Positions 1-7,505 of a DNA stretch of 22,115 bases are shown in pieces. Each line of letters begins with the position of its first letter. Position 1 is the stretch's first letter. The translations under genes were made by a program, and so were the position numbers. This DNA comes from an uncultured Clostridia bacterium. GTDB lineage: Bacteria; Bacillota; Clostridia; Christensenellales; Borkfalkiaceae. Where the stretch lies: the NCBI GenBank assembly GCA_947629875.1, contig CANRFK010000009.1, positions 1 through 22,115 of the forward strand. Reading direction: 5' to 3'. The notes beneath the pieces were generated by a model, which saw nothing but the letters and a program-made list of their open reading frames with translations, was not told where the DNA came from and made no database searches.

Positions 1-324
1 GGCGTGGACGGCGTCGCCACGAGTTCCATCGTGCTCACCGAGGACGTCCTCATGTACGTACCGCCCGCATCCGTCATTCCCTTCACGGTGACGAGCGCCG
101 TCTCGTGCGTCTCCCCCGAGGGCACGTTCAACGCGGCGACGGGCGCCTTCTCCATCAGCGCGTGCGTGACGTGCATTCTGAAGGTCGCCATGCAGGTGGA
201 ACTGCTCGTGCCGAGCTACGGCTATTGTGCCATCCCGCCCGCGCAGGAGTACTCGCAGGAAGTGTGCACGGGATTCTTCGAACTCCCGCTCTATCCGCAG
301 GGCAGGGCATGCAGTAAACAGTAA
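1..324 (+). CDS. C-terminal part of a Cys-containing protein of unknown function (5' truncated by window edge)
   Basis: The frame is open from base 1 to a TAA at 322-324, so this is the last ~107 residues of a longer protein; the GTG at base 4 is probably internal. I do not recognise the family. The fragment is beta-rich and hydrophobic, with six scattered Cys residues (motifs SAVSCV, SACVTCI, YGYCAIPP, EVCTGFF) and a conserved-looking LVPSYGYCAIPP...FFELPLYPQG block. No membrane segment or sortase signal is visible. The spaced Cys could form disulfides or bind metal, as in spore-coat or exosporium proteins, but this is speculative. The last two codons and the stop form the first unit of a 33-bp tandem repeat, and a terminator follows at 482-506. 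Confidence 0.6.
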   Translation, partial: GVDGVATSSIVLTEDVLMYVPPASVIPFTVTSAVSCVSPEGTFNAATGAFSISACVTCILKVAMQVELLVPSYGYCAIPPAQEYSQEVCTGFFELPLYPQGRACSKQ

Positions 325-470
325 CCCACGCTCTCCCCACGGGACAGAAAACAGTGATCCACCCTCTCTCAACGGAACAGAAAACAGTGATCTACCCTCT
401 CAAATGGGGACAGAAAACAGCAAACTATCCTCTCTCAACGGAGGCAGAAAACAGTAACCCAATAACTCAC
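318..470 (+). repeat. 33-bp tandem repeat starting at the stop codon of the first gene
   Basis: The anchor ACAGTRAYC/ACAGCAAAC recurs at 318, 351, 384, 417 and 451, giving periods of 33, 33, 33 and 34. There are four full imperfect units and a partial fifth. Each unit runs anchor, then CCNCTCTC, then CAACGG or similar, then GACAGAAA. The first unit contains the TAA stop at 322-324, and units two and three contain in-frame TGA codons at 355-357 and 388-390, so the array looks like duplication of the 3' end of the gene including its stop. In another frame it would encode an 11-residue N-S-D-P-P-S-L-N-G-T-E repeat, but no start supports that reading. Confidence 0.85.
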
Positions 471-481
471 GGAACCGGGAA

Positions 482-512
482 AAGCCGACGCACCGCGTCG
501 GCTTTAACTTTA
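482..512 (+). terminator. Rho-independent terminator of the first gene
   Basis: A perfect 11-bp stem (482-492 with 496-506, loop ACC) is followed by TTAACTTTAT on the plus strand. The upstream A-run also lets it work on the minus strand. It lies directly after the tandem repeat and probably ends the transcript of the truncated gene. Confidence 0.75.
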
Positions 513-604
513 TGGGGCGGCGGAGAAAGGATAAGATAGAGTGTAAGAACGCACAAATAATCAAGAGTAAGCAAACTTTACGCCTCCCATATTAAGATAC
601 ACTC

Positions 605-651
605 ACCGCTCGCCCGCCGCCGACGCTTTGCGTCGGCGGCGGGCGAGCGGT
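605..651. repeat. 22-bp perfect GC-rich hairpin (intergenic palindrome)
   Basis: Arms 605-626 and 630-651 are perfect reverse complements around a TTT loop. The arm contains GCTCGCCCGC, also found in the 24-bp hairpin at 13651-13702, so the two belong to one family. It is not followed by a T-run and is unlikely to be a simple terminator. Confidence 0.85.
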
Positions 652-660
652 TTGGTATGA

Positions 661-819
661 GGGGCGGGAAATTCTACTGTGGGTAGAGTCCGATCGGAGC
701 GCAATATAAAAAATCAAGGGACAAGAGAAGATAGTGAAGTAGGAAGATTTGGATGTCAATGTAGAAACAAAAATCCGAAATCGTTTATCGGCTTTGGGCG
801 CGAAACAAAAATTCCGCAA
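661..819. other. Unassigned intergenic stretch
   Basis: This is an A-rich stretch without a ribosome binding site or convincing coding frame. A minus-strand open frame (592-819) runs through it and on into the hairpin at 605-651, so it is not credible as a gene. I see no promoter or RNA structure here beyond the 3' end of the adjoining small RNA. Confidence 0.4.
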
Positions 820-917
820 AATAAAAAAGCCTCTGTGGAGAGACTGCCTATCCCCTCATCTTTCCGACGTCGGAACAGCGGGCGGGACAGATTTTCCGCT
901 AGTCACAGAGCCTTTAC
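820..917 (-). ncRNA. Putative small RNA, about 100 nt, ends paired and U-tailed
   Basis: Transcription leftward from the promoter at 924-951 would start near 917. The predicted RNA begins with a CUCUGUG segment (plus-strand 904-910) that pairs perfectly with CACAGAG (plus-strand 831-837). The 3' arm is followed by a six-U run (plus-strand 823-828). Inside lie an AGCGG/CCGCU stem and a self-complementary UUCCGACGUCGGAA hairpin. A closed outer stem, two inner hairpins and a U-run are the marks of a discrete structured RNA. It lacks the SRP RNA GGAA-loop signature and is too short for 6S RNA, so I cannot name it. Confidence 0.5.
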
Positions 918-923
918 ACTTCT

Positions 924-951
924 ATTATACGCCGAGTTTCCGTAATGTCAA
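924..951 (-). promoter_or_regulatory. SigA-type promoter for the small RNA at 820-917
   Basis: On the minus strand TTGACA (946-951) and TATAAT (924-929) are both exact consensus hexamers, spaced by 16 bp. About 30 bp around them is almost identical to the promoter at 1134-1161. No ribosome binding site or open frame follows, consistent with a non-coding transcript. Confidence 0.75.
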
Positions 952-1000
952 CAATTTTTCGACAAAAATCCGAGCACCGTGTACGGCGTATAAAATGAGC

Positions 1001-1127
1001 GTGAAAAATTGGAAAGCACCGTGAGACACGGCGCTTTTTTCAGTTTCGGGCGGACGCAATCATCCTCAAAGGGAGCACCCCGCCATTCCAAGATACAGCT
1101 AATGCGATTTTCTGTATGTCGAAACCT
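1001..1127 (-). ncRNA. Putative small RNA, about 120 nt, with 3' terminator hairpin
   Basis: Leftward transcription from 1134-1161 would start near 1127. The RNA has an early UACAG...CUGUA hairpin and a 3' hairpin (plus-strand 1012-1038) with an 11-bp stem when A/U pairs are included, followed by UUUCCAAUUUUU. One position of the 3' stem is a G-U pair on the minus strand but an A-C mismatch on the plus strand, favouring minus-strand transcription. On the plus strand the same hairpin carries a six-T run, so it could also stop rightward transcripts. An open frame starting inside the -10 box is not credible. I do not recognise the RNA family. Confidence 0.45.
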
Positions 1128-1133
1128 ACTTAT

Positions 1134-1161
1134 ATTATACGTCAAGTTTCCGTAATGTCAA
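1134..1161 (-). promoter_or_regulatory. SigA-type promoter for the small RNA at 1001-1127
   Basis: Exact TTGACA (minus strand, 1156-1161) and TATAAT (1134-1139) with a 16-bp spacer. The core GTTTCCGTAATGTCAAC (plus-strand reading) is identical to that at 924-951, so the two promoters are recent duplicates or under strong shared constraint, although the RNAs they drive differ. Confidence 0.75.
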
Positions 1162-1239
1162 CAAGTTGACGATAAAAATGTTTACGGAGCGCAAACAACG
1201 GCAGTCAAACGCATGCCCAAGCGCATGGCGGGGAACACG

Positions 1240-1404
1240 GGGGCACCCCCCCGCGCTCCGAGCGGGGCGGGGAGGCGAGTGTATCTTTTCCCGAACGAAG
1301 TCCGTCTTTGTCCCCTCCACGGGAGGGGGTGGGGGCCTTCCTTGTGGCTTTCGGGAAAGGCGACCGTATGATTTGTGGAGCCTTTCTCCGAATGTGGGGC
1401 GTCT
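1240..1404. repeat. Mosaic of intergenic repeat modules downstream of rqcH
   Basis: Three recurring modules sit here. A GC-rich palindromic segment (about 1246-1285) is followed by CCCGAACGAAGTCCG, a motif also found near 5290, 7095, 7560 and 13990. Next comes a CCCCTCCACGGGAGGGGG hairpin (from about 1312). Last is the GGGAAAGGCGACCGTATGAT core (1353-1372) with GAGCCTTTCTCCGAAT (1379-1394), repeated at 5341-5380 and 13460-13499. The module GAAAGGC...GCCTTTC forms a 7-bp stem with an 18-nt loop. Confidence 0.7.
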
Positions 1405-3039
1405 TTACACCCCACTCGGGTCGCCGAGCAGCGTCTTGAAATTGCTGTACGTCACAAACCCCGCTTTGCTCTTCGGCGGCTTCTTCACAAACTTCACAAG
1501 GCAGTAGTCGACGGGGATCTTGTCGCCCCCGCCGTCGGAGTATTTTGCGCACACGTTGGCGGAAAACTGCAAAACATTGTCGGGGATCGCCCTCCCGTCC
1601 GCCTTGATAACGACGTGGCAGGAATGGTATTTCTGCGCATGGAGCCAAATGTCGTCGGGCGCACTTTGGCGCAAAAGGCGGTCATTTTGCAAGTTATTCC
1701 TCCCCGCACAGATGCGGAATCCCGCAACTTCGTACAAGCGGTAGGGGATCTCGGGCTTTTGCTTCTTTATTTTTTCCTTGGGCTCGGGGAGAAGCCCCGC
1801 GGCGACAAGCTCCGCCTCGATGGAGGCAAGGTCGTCCGCACTGTCGGCAACCGAAAGGGCGGCCGTGAGCGAGCGGAGATATTCGAGTTCCGCCTCCGTC
1901 GTCTCCACCTGCGGGGCGAGCGCCTCCAAAGTGCGCTTCTCCTTGCGGTATTTTTTGAAATACGCCTGCGCGTTCTCCGAGGGGGACTTCTGCGCATCCA
2001 ACGAAATCGACAACGTATTGCAGTTTTCGTCGTAAAAGTTCAAAAGTTCGCACGTCTTCATGCCCCGCGAGAGGGCGTAGAGGTTGGCAGTCAAGAGCTC
2101 CCCCTTGATGCGGTCCTGCTCCATATCGGCGCACGAAAGTTTCTTGTCGAGGAGCGCCGCAAGCCGCTTTTCCGCCTTCTTTACGGCCGTCCTGAGAGCG
2201 GCGTCGAGCTTGCGCTTCCCGTTATCGAAGGCGCGTTTTGCGCCCTTCTTGGCATAGTAGTAACTCTGCGCCGCGGAGAGGGTGTCAAAGGGGATGCCCC
2301 GCCCGCGTGCAACGAAGTCCACGGGCTCGCCGTCCCGCTCCAAAACGCAGGGCGAAATGTCGTCGGAAAAGATGAAATTGTGTACATGGGTGGCGAAATC
2401 GCCGCCGCGGAAGGTCTCCACAATCTCCTGCGCCGTGCAGGGAGCGAGCCCCTTTACCCGCTTGAAGAGGAAATCCGCGCCGCGGTCGGGGTTCTCGGAA
2501 AACAGGGTTTGAAGGGCGGCAAGGTCGCTCGGGTCCACCTTGTCCTGCGGGGCTGGCGGGGTGTACTTCGCGCCCGCGAACACCAGCCGCTTGCAGTTTT
2601 CGTCGAGGGAATTGGTTTTCAGCGCGCCCAAGATGACGCCGTCCTCCAACAAAAGCAAATTGGAGTACTTCCCCATGATCTCGGCGCAGAGAATGCGCTC
2701 CTTCTCGGAAAAGTCCGAGACGCAGCGGAAGCGGAATAAGAGCACGCGCTCAAAGCCCGGCGTCGTGACGGAGAGGAGCTCCGCGCTCTGCAAATATTTG
2801 CGCAGCAGCATGCAAAACCCCGGGGCAAAGAGGGGGTTTTCGCGTTCGGCCTCGGTAAAATATGCCCCGCACGCCGAGGCATTTGCCGAGAGAAGCAGTT
2901 TCAAAGTGCCCTTTCCGGTGTATATGAGAAGGGAGACCTCCTCCCGTCCCGGTTGGGCGATCTTGTTTACGCGCCCTCCGCGGAGCACGGTATCAAGTTC
3001 CTTCGCTACAAGCCGCAGCGTAAACGCATCCTGTGGCAC
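1405..3039 (-). CDS. rqcH: RqcH-type NFACT protein (ribosome quality control, Fbp/Rqc2 family)
   Basis: A full-length, 544-residue NFACT family protein. In B. subtilis RqcH binds split 50S subunits carrying stalled nascent chains and, with tRNA-Ala, adds C-terminal alanine tails that mark the chain for ClpXP. The N-terminal NFACT-N domain starts at FTLRLVAKEL; a middle coiled-coil region spans roughly 260-430; a C-terminal NFACT-R (DUF814) domain runs from about 434 and includes GRNNLQNDRLL and IWLHAQKYHSCHVVIK. The Asp97-Arg98 pair of the Bacillus protein corresponds to Glu97-Arg98 here. The GTG start at 3037-3039 is chosen because GGGAGG lies just upstream and a consensus promoter is at 3076-3104. 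The gene is divergent from tig. Confidence 0.93.
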   Translation of the reverse strand: MPQDAFTLRLVAKELDTVLRGGRVNKIAQPGREEVSLLIYTGKGTLKLLLSANASACGAYFTEAERENPLFAPGFCMLLRKYLQSAELLSVTTPGFERVLLFRFRCVSDFSEKERILCAEIMGKYSNLLLLEDGVILGALKTNSLDENCKRLVFAGAKYTPPAPQDKVDPSDLAALQTLFSENPDRGADFLFKRVKGLAPCTAQEIVETFRGGDFATHVHNFIFSDDISPCVLERDGEPVDFVARGRGIPFDTLSAAQSYYYAKKGAKRAFDNGKRKLDAALRTAVKKAEKRLAALLDKKLSCADMEQDRIKGELLTANLYALSRGMKTCELLNFYDENCNTLSISLDAQKSPSENAQAYFKKYRKEKRTLEALAPQVETTEAELEYLRSLTAALSVADSADDLASIEAELVAAGLLPEPKEKIKKQKPEIPYRLYEVAGFRICAGRNNLQNDRLLRQSAPDDIWLHAQKYHSCHVVIKADGRAIPDNVLQFSANVCAKYSDGGGDKIPVDYCLVKFVKKPPKSKAGFVTYSNFKTLLGDPSGV

Positions 3040-3075
3040 GGTATCCTCCCATCAACGCGTGGTTTTTTCCTCCAC

Positions 3076-3104
3076 ATTATAGCGCAAAATAAAAAAATTG
3101 TAAA
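3076..3104 (-). promoter_or_regulatory. SigA-type promoter of rqcH
   Basis: On the minus strand TTTACA (3099-3104) and TATAAT (3076-3081) are separated by 17 bp. The expected start near 3069 leaves a ~30-nt leader containing the GGGAGG ribosome binding site. Confidence 0.8.
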
Positions 3105-3113
3105 TAAAAACGC

Positions 3114-3142
3114 TTTCCTTTTGGGAACGGATATGGTAAAAT
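3114..3142 (+). promoter_or_regulatory. Possible promoter of tig-clpP
   Basis: A TAAAAT -10 box (3137-3142), preceded by TATGG, lies 43 bp before the trigger factor start. The -35 candidate at 17 bp spacing is poor (TTTCCT). The -10 is plausible; the -35 is not convincing. I see no CtsR heptad repeat or CIRCE element. Confidence 0.4.
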
Positions 3143-3184
3143 AGCCATTGCTTACGCAGAAATCATCTTTTAGGAGTTATCACC

Positions 3185-4570
3185 ATGAAGTACGAATTTG
3201 CACCCGCAGAAAAGAGCACCGTCAAGATCACGCTCACCTTCACGCCCGAGGAGTGGGCGGAGGCCAACAACAAGGCCTACCTCGAAAACCGCAAGAAGTA
3301 CGCGGTCAACGGGTTCCGCAAGGGCAAGGCGCCCAAGCACGTTCTCGAACTCTACTACGGCAAGGGGCTCTTCTATGAGGATGCGCTCAACATTCTGTTC
3401 TCGGAGCACTACCCCGAAGTCCTCGAAAAGGAGGAAAAGTCCTTCACGCCCGTCGGCGATCCCGAGGTCTCTCTCGGCGAAAACTTCTCCGAGGAGAACG
3501 TCGTGCTCGTCGCCACCACCCCCGTCCGCCCCGACGTCACCATCGGCTCGTACAAGGGTATAAAAATCAACAAGTTTGAGTATACTGTGACGGACGCCGA
3601 CGTGGAAAAAGACATTCAGGCGACCCGCGAGCGCACCGCCGAGAGCGTGGAAGTCACCGACCGCCCCGCAGAGAACGGCGATATCGTCAACATCGACTTT
3701 GAGGGCAAGGTGGACGGCGCAACCTTCGACGGCGGCACCGCGCAGGGGTACGACCTCACGCTCGGCTCGGGGCAGTTCATCCCCGGCTTTGAGGATCAGG
3801 TCGTCGGCATGAACATCGGCGAGACCAAGGATATCCCCGTCACCTTCCCCGCGGACTATCAGGCGGAGGACTTGAAGGGCAAGGCCGCCGTGTTCACCGT
3901 GACCCTCCACAAGATCACGGGCAAGAAACTTGCGGAACTCGACGACGCATTTGCAAAGAAGATGGGGAGCGACACCCTCGAAGCCTACCGCGCCAAGGTG
4001 CGCGAGCGGTTGGAGCGCAACGCCAAGACCCGCTCCACCAACGAGACGGAGGACGCCATCCTCACCGAGATCGCCAAGACCGCGACGGCGGACATTCCCG
4101 ACGTCATGATAGAGCGGCAGGAGGACGCCTCCCTCCAGAGAATGGAGTACAACTTCATGTATCAAGGCATCCGCATGGATGACTACCTCGCCTACATCGG
4201 CAAGACGCGCGAGGAGTACAAGAAGACGTTCGAAGAGGACGCCCGCCGCGCCGTTTTGCACCAGCTCATCGTCGAAAAGCTCATCGAACTCGAAAACATC
4301 ACGGCAACGGAGGAGGAGATAGGCGCGAAAGTTGCCGAGCAGGCCGCTTCCGTCGGCAAGGAGAAAGAGGAGTACGAAAAGACGATGGATCCCCGCCAGA
4401 AGGAGTACATCGAGAACGACATCAAGGTGACCAAACTCTTCGACTTCCTCATGGCAAACAACGAGATGGTGCTCTTCACCGAGGAAAAACCCGAGGCGAA
4501 GAAGCCCGCGGCCAAGAAGACCGAAGCCAAAAAACCCGCGGCGAAAAAGCCCGCCGAGAAGGAGGAATAA
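3185..4570 (+). CDS. tig: Trigger factor (ribosome-associated chaperone and prolyl isomerase)
   Basis: A 461-residue trigger factor, which docks at the ribosomal tunnel exit and shields nascent chains. The ribosome-binding signature GFRKGKAP is at residues 43-50. The FKBP-type isomerase domain (about 160-245) contains GDIVNIDFEGKVDG and GSGQFIPGFEDQVVG. The helical C-domain extends to about 435. The last ~25 residues are a Lys/Ala/Pro/Glu-rich tail with a repeated AKKPAAKK motif, which is beyond the usual end of the family. The ATG is preceded by AGGAG (3172-3176). Its TAA abuts the clpP ATG with no gap, so the two are surely co-transcribed. Confidence 0.97.
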   Translation: MKYEFAPAEKSTVKITLTFTPEEWAEANNKAYLENRKKYAVNGFRKGKAPKHVLELYYGKGLFYEDALNILFSEHYPEVLEKEEKSFTPVGDPEVSLGENFSEENVVLVATTPVRPDVTIGSYKGIKINKFEYTVTDADVEKDIQATRERTAESVEVTDRPAENGDIVNIDFEGKVDGATFDGGTAQGYDLTLGSGQFIPGFEDQVVGMNIGETKDIPVTFPADYQAEDLKGKAAVFTVTLHKITGKKLAELDDAFAKKMGSDTLEAYRAKVRERLERNAKTRSTNETEDAILTEIAKTATADIPDVMIERQEDASLQRMEYNFMYQGIRMDDYLAYIGKTREEYKKTFEEDARRAVLHQLIVEKLIELENITATEEEIGAKVAEQAASVGKEKEEYEKTMDPRQKEYIENDIKVTKLFDFLMANNEMVLFTEEKPEAKKPAAKKTEAKKPAAKKPAEKEE

Positions 4571-5158
4571 ATGAAAGACGTTCTCATTCCCTATGTGGTG
4601 GAGCGCACGTCGGGCGGCGAGCGCAGCTATGACCTCTATTCCCGCCTCTTGGAGGATCGCATCATCTTCCTCTCGGGCGAGATCGACGACGCCGTCGCCA
4701 ACACCGTCGTCGCCCAGCTCATCTATCTGGAGGGGAAGGATCCCACCAAGGATATCAGCCTCTACATCAACAGCCCGGGCGGCTCTGTCTCCGCGGGCAT
4801 GGCCATCTACGATACGATGAACTACATCAAGTGCGATGTCTCCACCATCTGCATCGGCTTGGCGGCGTCGATGGGGGCGTTTCTGCTCGCCGCAGGCACG
4901 AAGGGCAAGCGGTACGCCTTAAAGAACAGCGAGATCATGATCCACCAGCCCCTCGGCGGCGCACAGGGTCAGGCGAGCGACATCAAAATTCAGGCCGAGC
5001 ACATCCTCCGCATCAAGGAGAAGATGACGAAGATCCTTGCGGAGAACACGGGCAAGCCGTACGAGACGATCGCGGCGGATACCGACAGGGATAACTACCT
5101 GACCGCCGACGAGGCGCAATCCTACGGCCTCATCGACCGCGTCTACGAAAAGCGGTAA
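4571..5158 (+). CDS. clpP: ATP-dependent Clp protease proteolytic subunit ClpP
   Basis: A 195-residue serine peptidase (family S14) that forms the tetradecameric chamber working with ClpX and other Clp ATPases. The catalytic triad is in place: Ser100 in GLAASMGA, His125 in EIMIHQPLGG and Asp174 in TDRDNYLTADEA. The oxyanion-loop motif NSPGGSVSAG is at 68-77. Length matches the family. The start codon directly follows the tig stop, and its ribosome binding site AAGGAGG lies inside the last tig codons, which suggests translational coupling. The order tig-clpP-clpX is common in bacteria, but here clpX is separated by ~540 bp of repeats and a leader. Confidence 0.98.
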   Translation: MKDVLIPYVVERTSGGERSYDLYSRLLEDRIIFLSGEIDDAVANTVVAQLIYLEGKDPTKDISLYINSPGGSVSAGMAIYDTMNYIKCDVSTICIGLAASMGAFLLAAGTKGKRYALKNSEIMIHQPLGGAQGQASDIKIQAEHILRIKEKMTKILAENTGKPYETIAADTDRDNYLTADEAQSYGLIDRVYEKR

Positions 5159-5194
5159 TTTCGTCTTGCTTCCCCTCGGTATCGTAGGCATTCC

Positions 5195-5257
5195 TTGCTT
5201 CCCCCTTTTGGGGGAAGTACCCGCGCAGCGGGGGATAGGGGTTTTCGCGTCATTCTG
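5195..5257 (+). repeat. Double-hairpin repeat (family B), copy 1
   Basis: A 63-bp element with 61 of 63 positions identical to 6948-7010. The first hairpin is CTTCCCCC-TTTT-GGGGGAAG and the second CCCGC-GCA-GCGGG; then ATAGGGGT and CGTCATTCTG follow. Elements of the same architecture but different stem sequence lie at 7651-7706 and 13583-13638. The first stem could slow transcription after clpP, but there is no T-run. Confidence 0.85.
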
Positions 5258-5300
5258 ATTGGGGCAACGCCCCCGAAGAATCCCGAAAAACGAAGTCCGA
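5247..5300 (+). repeat. CATTCTG...AGAATC palindromic repeat (family A)
   Basis: CGTCATTCTG and GAAGAATC flank a GGGGC-AAC-GCCCC hairpin, followed by CCGAAAAACGAAGTCCG. CATTCT and AGAAT are complementary, so the whole element folds as one long hairpin. Other copies with different inner stems lie at 7495-7568 and, in longer form, 6998-7103. It overlaps the end of the family B element. Confidence 0.8.
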
Positions 5301-5320
5301 TATCCCCCTCCCCGTCGGGG

Positions 5321-5386
5321 GAGCCTTCCTTGAGGCTTTCGGGAAAGGCGACCGTATGATATGAGGAGCCTTTTCCGAATGAGGGG
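5321..5386 (+). repeat. GGGAAAGGCGACCGTATGAT module (family C), copy 2
   Basis: It matches the modules at 1334-1399 and 13454-13507: GGCTTTC, then GGGAAAGGCGACCGTATGAT, a short spacer, GGAGCCTTTTCCGAAT. The GAAAGGC/GCCTTTT arms enclose a conserved ~18-nt loop. Unlike families A and B, the loop sequence itself is conserved. Confidence 0.8.
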
Positions 5387-5622
5387 TGTCATCGTTTCGC
5401 CGAGTTACTGCACGGCGGGGGCAACCGTATCGCTGCCCTTGCTGTAAATTACGGCGCGCCCCGCCCGCACTTATTTTGTTGTCGAAGGGCGGCACGAGCC
5501 CATAGGGCGAAGTAAGCAAAACCACGCTTTTGCGGCAGCGCACCCAATTTGCCGCATACTTGCGGCTTAATGTCGTAATAAGCGAACATTGAGATAGGGT
5601 TGATATCCCATAAACGTTACAT
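5387..5622. other. Unassigned stretch upstream of clpX
   Basis: I find no gene. The stretch GGCACGAGCCCATAGGGCG (about 5491-5509) resembles GGCACGAGCCGCAGGCG at about 7050, so part of it also belongs to a dispersed repeat. A clpX promoter should lie here, but I found no convincing -35/-10 pair. Confidence 0.4.
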
Positions 5623-5626
5623 TCCT

Positions 5627-5686
5627 CGTTGAATTTATTTTTGAGCACGCGCCCCCAAAGGCGCGGACGAAAAAAGAAATTCAACG
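5627..5686 (+). promoter_or_regulatory. Leader hairpin just upstream of the clpX ribosome binding site
   Basis: CGTTGAATTT (5627-5636) pairs perfectly with AAATTCAACG (5677-5686). After one mismatch, five T-A pairs follow (5638-5642 with 5671-5675), and a CGCGCC/GGCGCG stem (5648-5653 with 5660-5665) caps the structure. The stem ends five bases before the likely Shine-Dalgarno GAGAGG (5691-5696). CCTC at 5624-5627 could instead pair with that GAGG. No T-run follows, so it is not a terminator. A translational control element is possible but unproven. Confidence 0.5.
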
Positions 5687-5700
5687 AAACGAGAGGTTTT

Positions 5701-6939
<1,239 letters not shown>

Positions 6940-6947
6940 CCGCCTTT

Positions 6948-7010
6948 TTGCTTCCCCCTTTTGGGGGAAGTACCCGCGTAGCGGGGGATAGGGGTTTCCG
7001 CGTCATTCTG
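6948..7010 (+). repeat. Double-hairpin repeat (family B), copy 2
   Basis: It differs from 5195-5257 at only two positions over 63 bp and has the same orientation. With copy 1 it brackets clpX in direct repeats about 1.75 kb apart. It starts nine bases after the clpX stop codon. Confidence 0.85.
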
Positions 7011-7104
7011 CCCCGCGCGTACCATCTCGTCTACTAAGCGCGGGCGCGGCACGAGCCGCAGGCGAAGTAGCGCAGTCGAGATATCCCGAAAAACGAAGTC
7101 CGAC
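6998..7104 (+). repeat. Long variant of the family A repeat
   Basis: It begins with CGCGTCATTCTG and ends with ATCCCGAAAAACGAAGTCCG, as in the short copy at 5247-5300. The inner part is longer (about 75 bp), with GCGCGGGCGCGGCACGAGCC and GGCGAAGTAGCGCAGTCGAG segments, partly shared with about 5491-5515. Confidence 0.65.
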
Positions 7105-7181
7105 TTCTCATAAACCGATGTAAAAATCAATAATGTATGGCATATTTTACGGCGCGCCCGCTCCGTTGGAGCGGGCGCGCC
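7085..7181 (+). repeat. ~95-bp direct repeat, copy 1, ending in a 14-bp perfect hairpin
   Basis: CCCGAAAAACGAAGTCCG, TTCTCATAAA, AATAATGTATGGCATATTTT and a hairpin (arms 7151-7164 and 7168-7181, loop GTT) recur in the same order at 7549-7642. The ATGTATGGCATAT segment is unlike the surrounding GC-rich DNA. Confidence 0.8.
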
Positions 7182-7338
7182 TTCTCCTTTCTCTCGTCCC
7201 TCCTCGGGAGCCTTCTTGACCTGCCCCCTTTGAAGGGGGCGGGTGGCGCGGCTTGCCGCGTCAGGTGGGGGTTGTTACCCCTTACCTGCCCCTCCTCGAA
7301 AGCCTTCCATCCCTGCCCCTCCGTGGGGGGCTTCCTTA

Positions 7339-7378
7339 CTTGCCCCCTCCTCGGGAGGGGGGTTAGGGGGGTGGGGCT
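7339..7378. repeat. G-run palindromic module (family D), G-quadruplex-like
   Basis: A CCCCCTCC/GGAGGGGGG-type hairpin is followed by TTAGGGGGGTGGGG. The plus strand has four G-runs of three or more separated by 1-3 bases, fitting the standard G-quadruplex pattern. A near-identical module lies at 13421-13454. Confidence 0.7.
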
Positions 7379-7395
7379 TTTCGTGCGGTCTACCG

Positions 7396-7505
7396 CGTCA
7401 TTTTGCCCCGCTCCGCGCTTGTTTCCAGCGTCATTCTGCCCCGCCCCGCGCTTGTTTCCAGCGTCATTCTGCCCCGCCCCGTGCTTGTTTTTCCGCGTCA
7501 TTCTG
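7396..7505 (+). repeat. 33-bp tandem repeat built on CGTCATTCTG
   Basis: CGTCATT recurs at 7396, 7429, 7462 and 7496, with periods of 33, 33 and 34. Each unit is CGTCATTCTGCCCCGCCCC plus GCGCTTGTTTCCAG with minor changes. The last CGTCATTCTG is the start of the family A hairpin element at 7495-7568, so the array looks like serial duplication of the left end of that element. Confidence 0.85.

Noticed and set aside
318..470. The short regular repeats (here and at 7396-7505) as a CRISPR array
   Set aside because: The whole 33-bp unit is repeated with no variable spacers, and there are no cas genes.
592..819. A 75-residue minus-strand open frame
   Set aside because: It runs into the perfect hairpin at 605-651 and has no ribosome binding site. 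Its last part is palindrome-derived.
820..917. Calling the small RNA 6S RNA or SRP RNA
   Set aside because: It is too short for 6S and has no large central bubble, and it lacks the SRP GGAA loop and its internal-loop signature.
948..1145. A 65-residue minus-strand open frame after the 1134-1161 promoter
   Set aside because: Its start codon lies within the -10 region, so it could not be in the transcript, and it crosses the terminator hairpin.
1375..2739. A 454-residue plus-strand open frame opposite rqcH
   Set aside because: Shadow of rqcH, with no recognisable domain; the rqcH strand has clear NFACT motifs.
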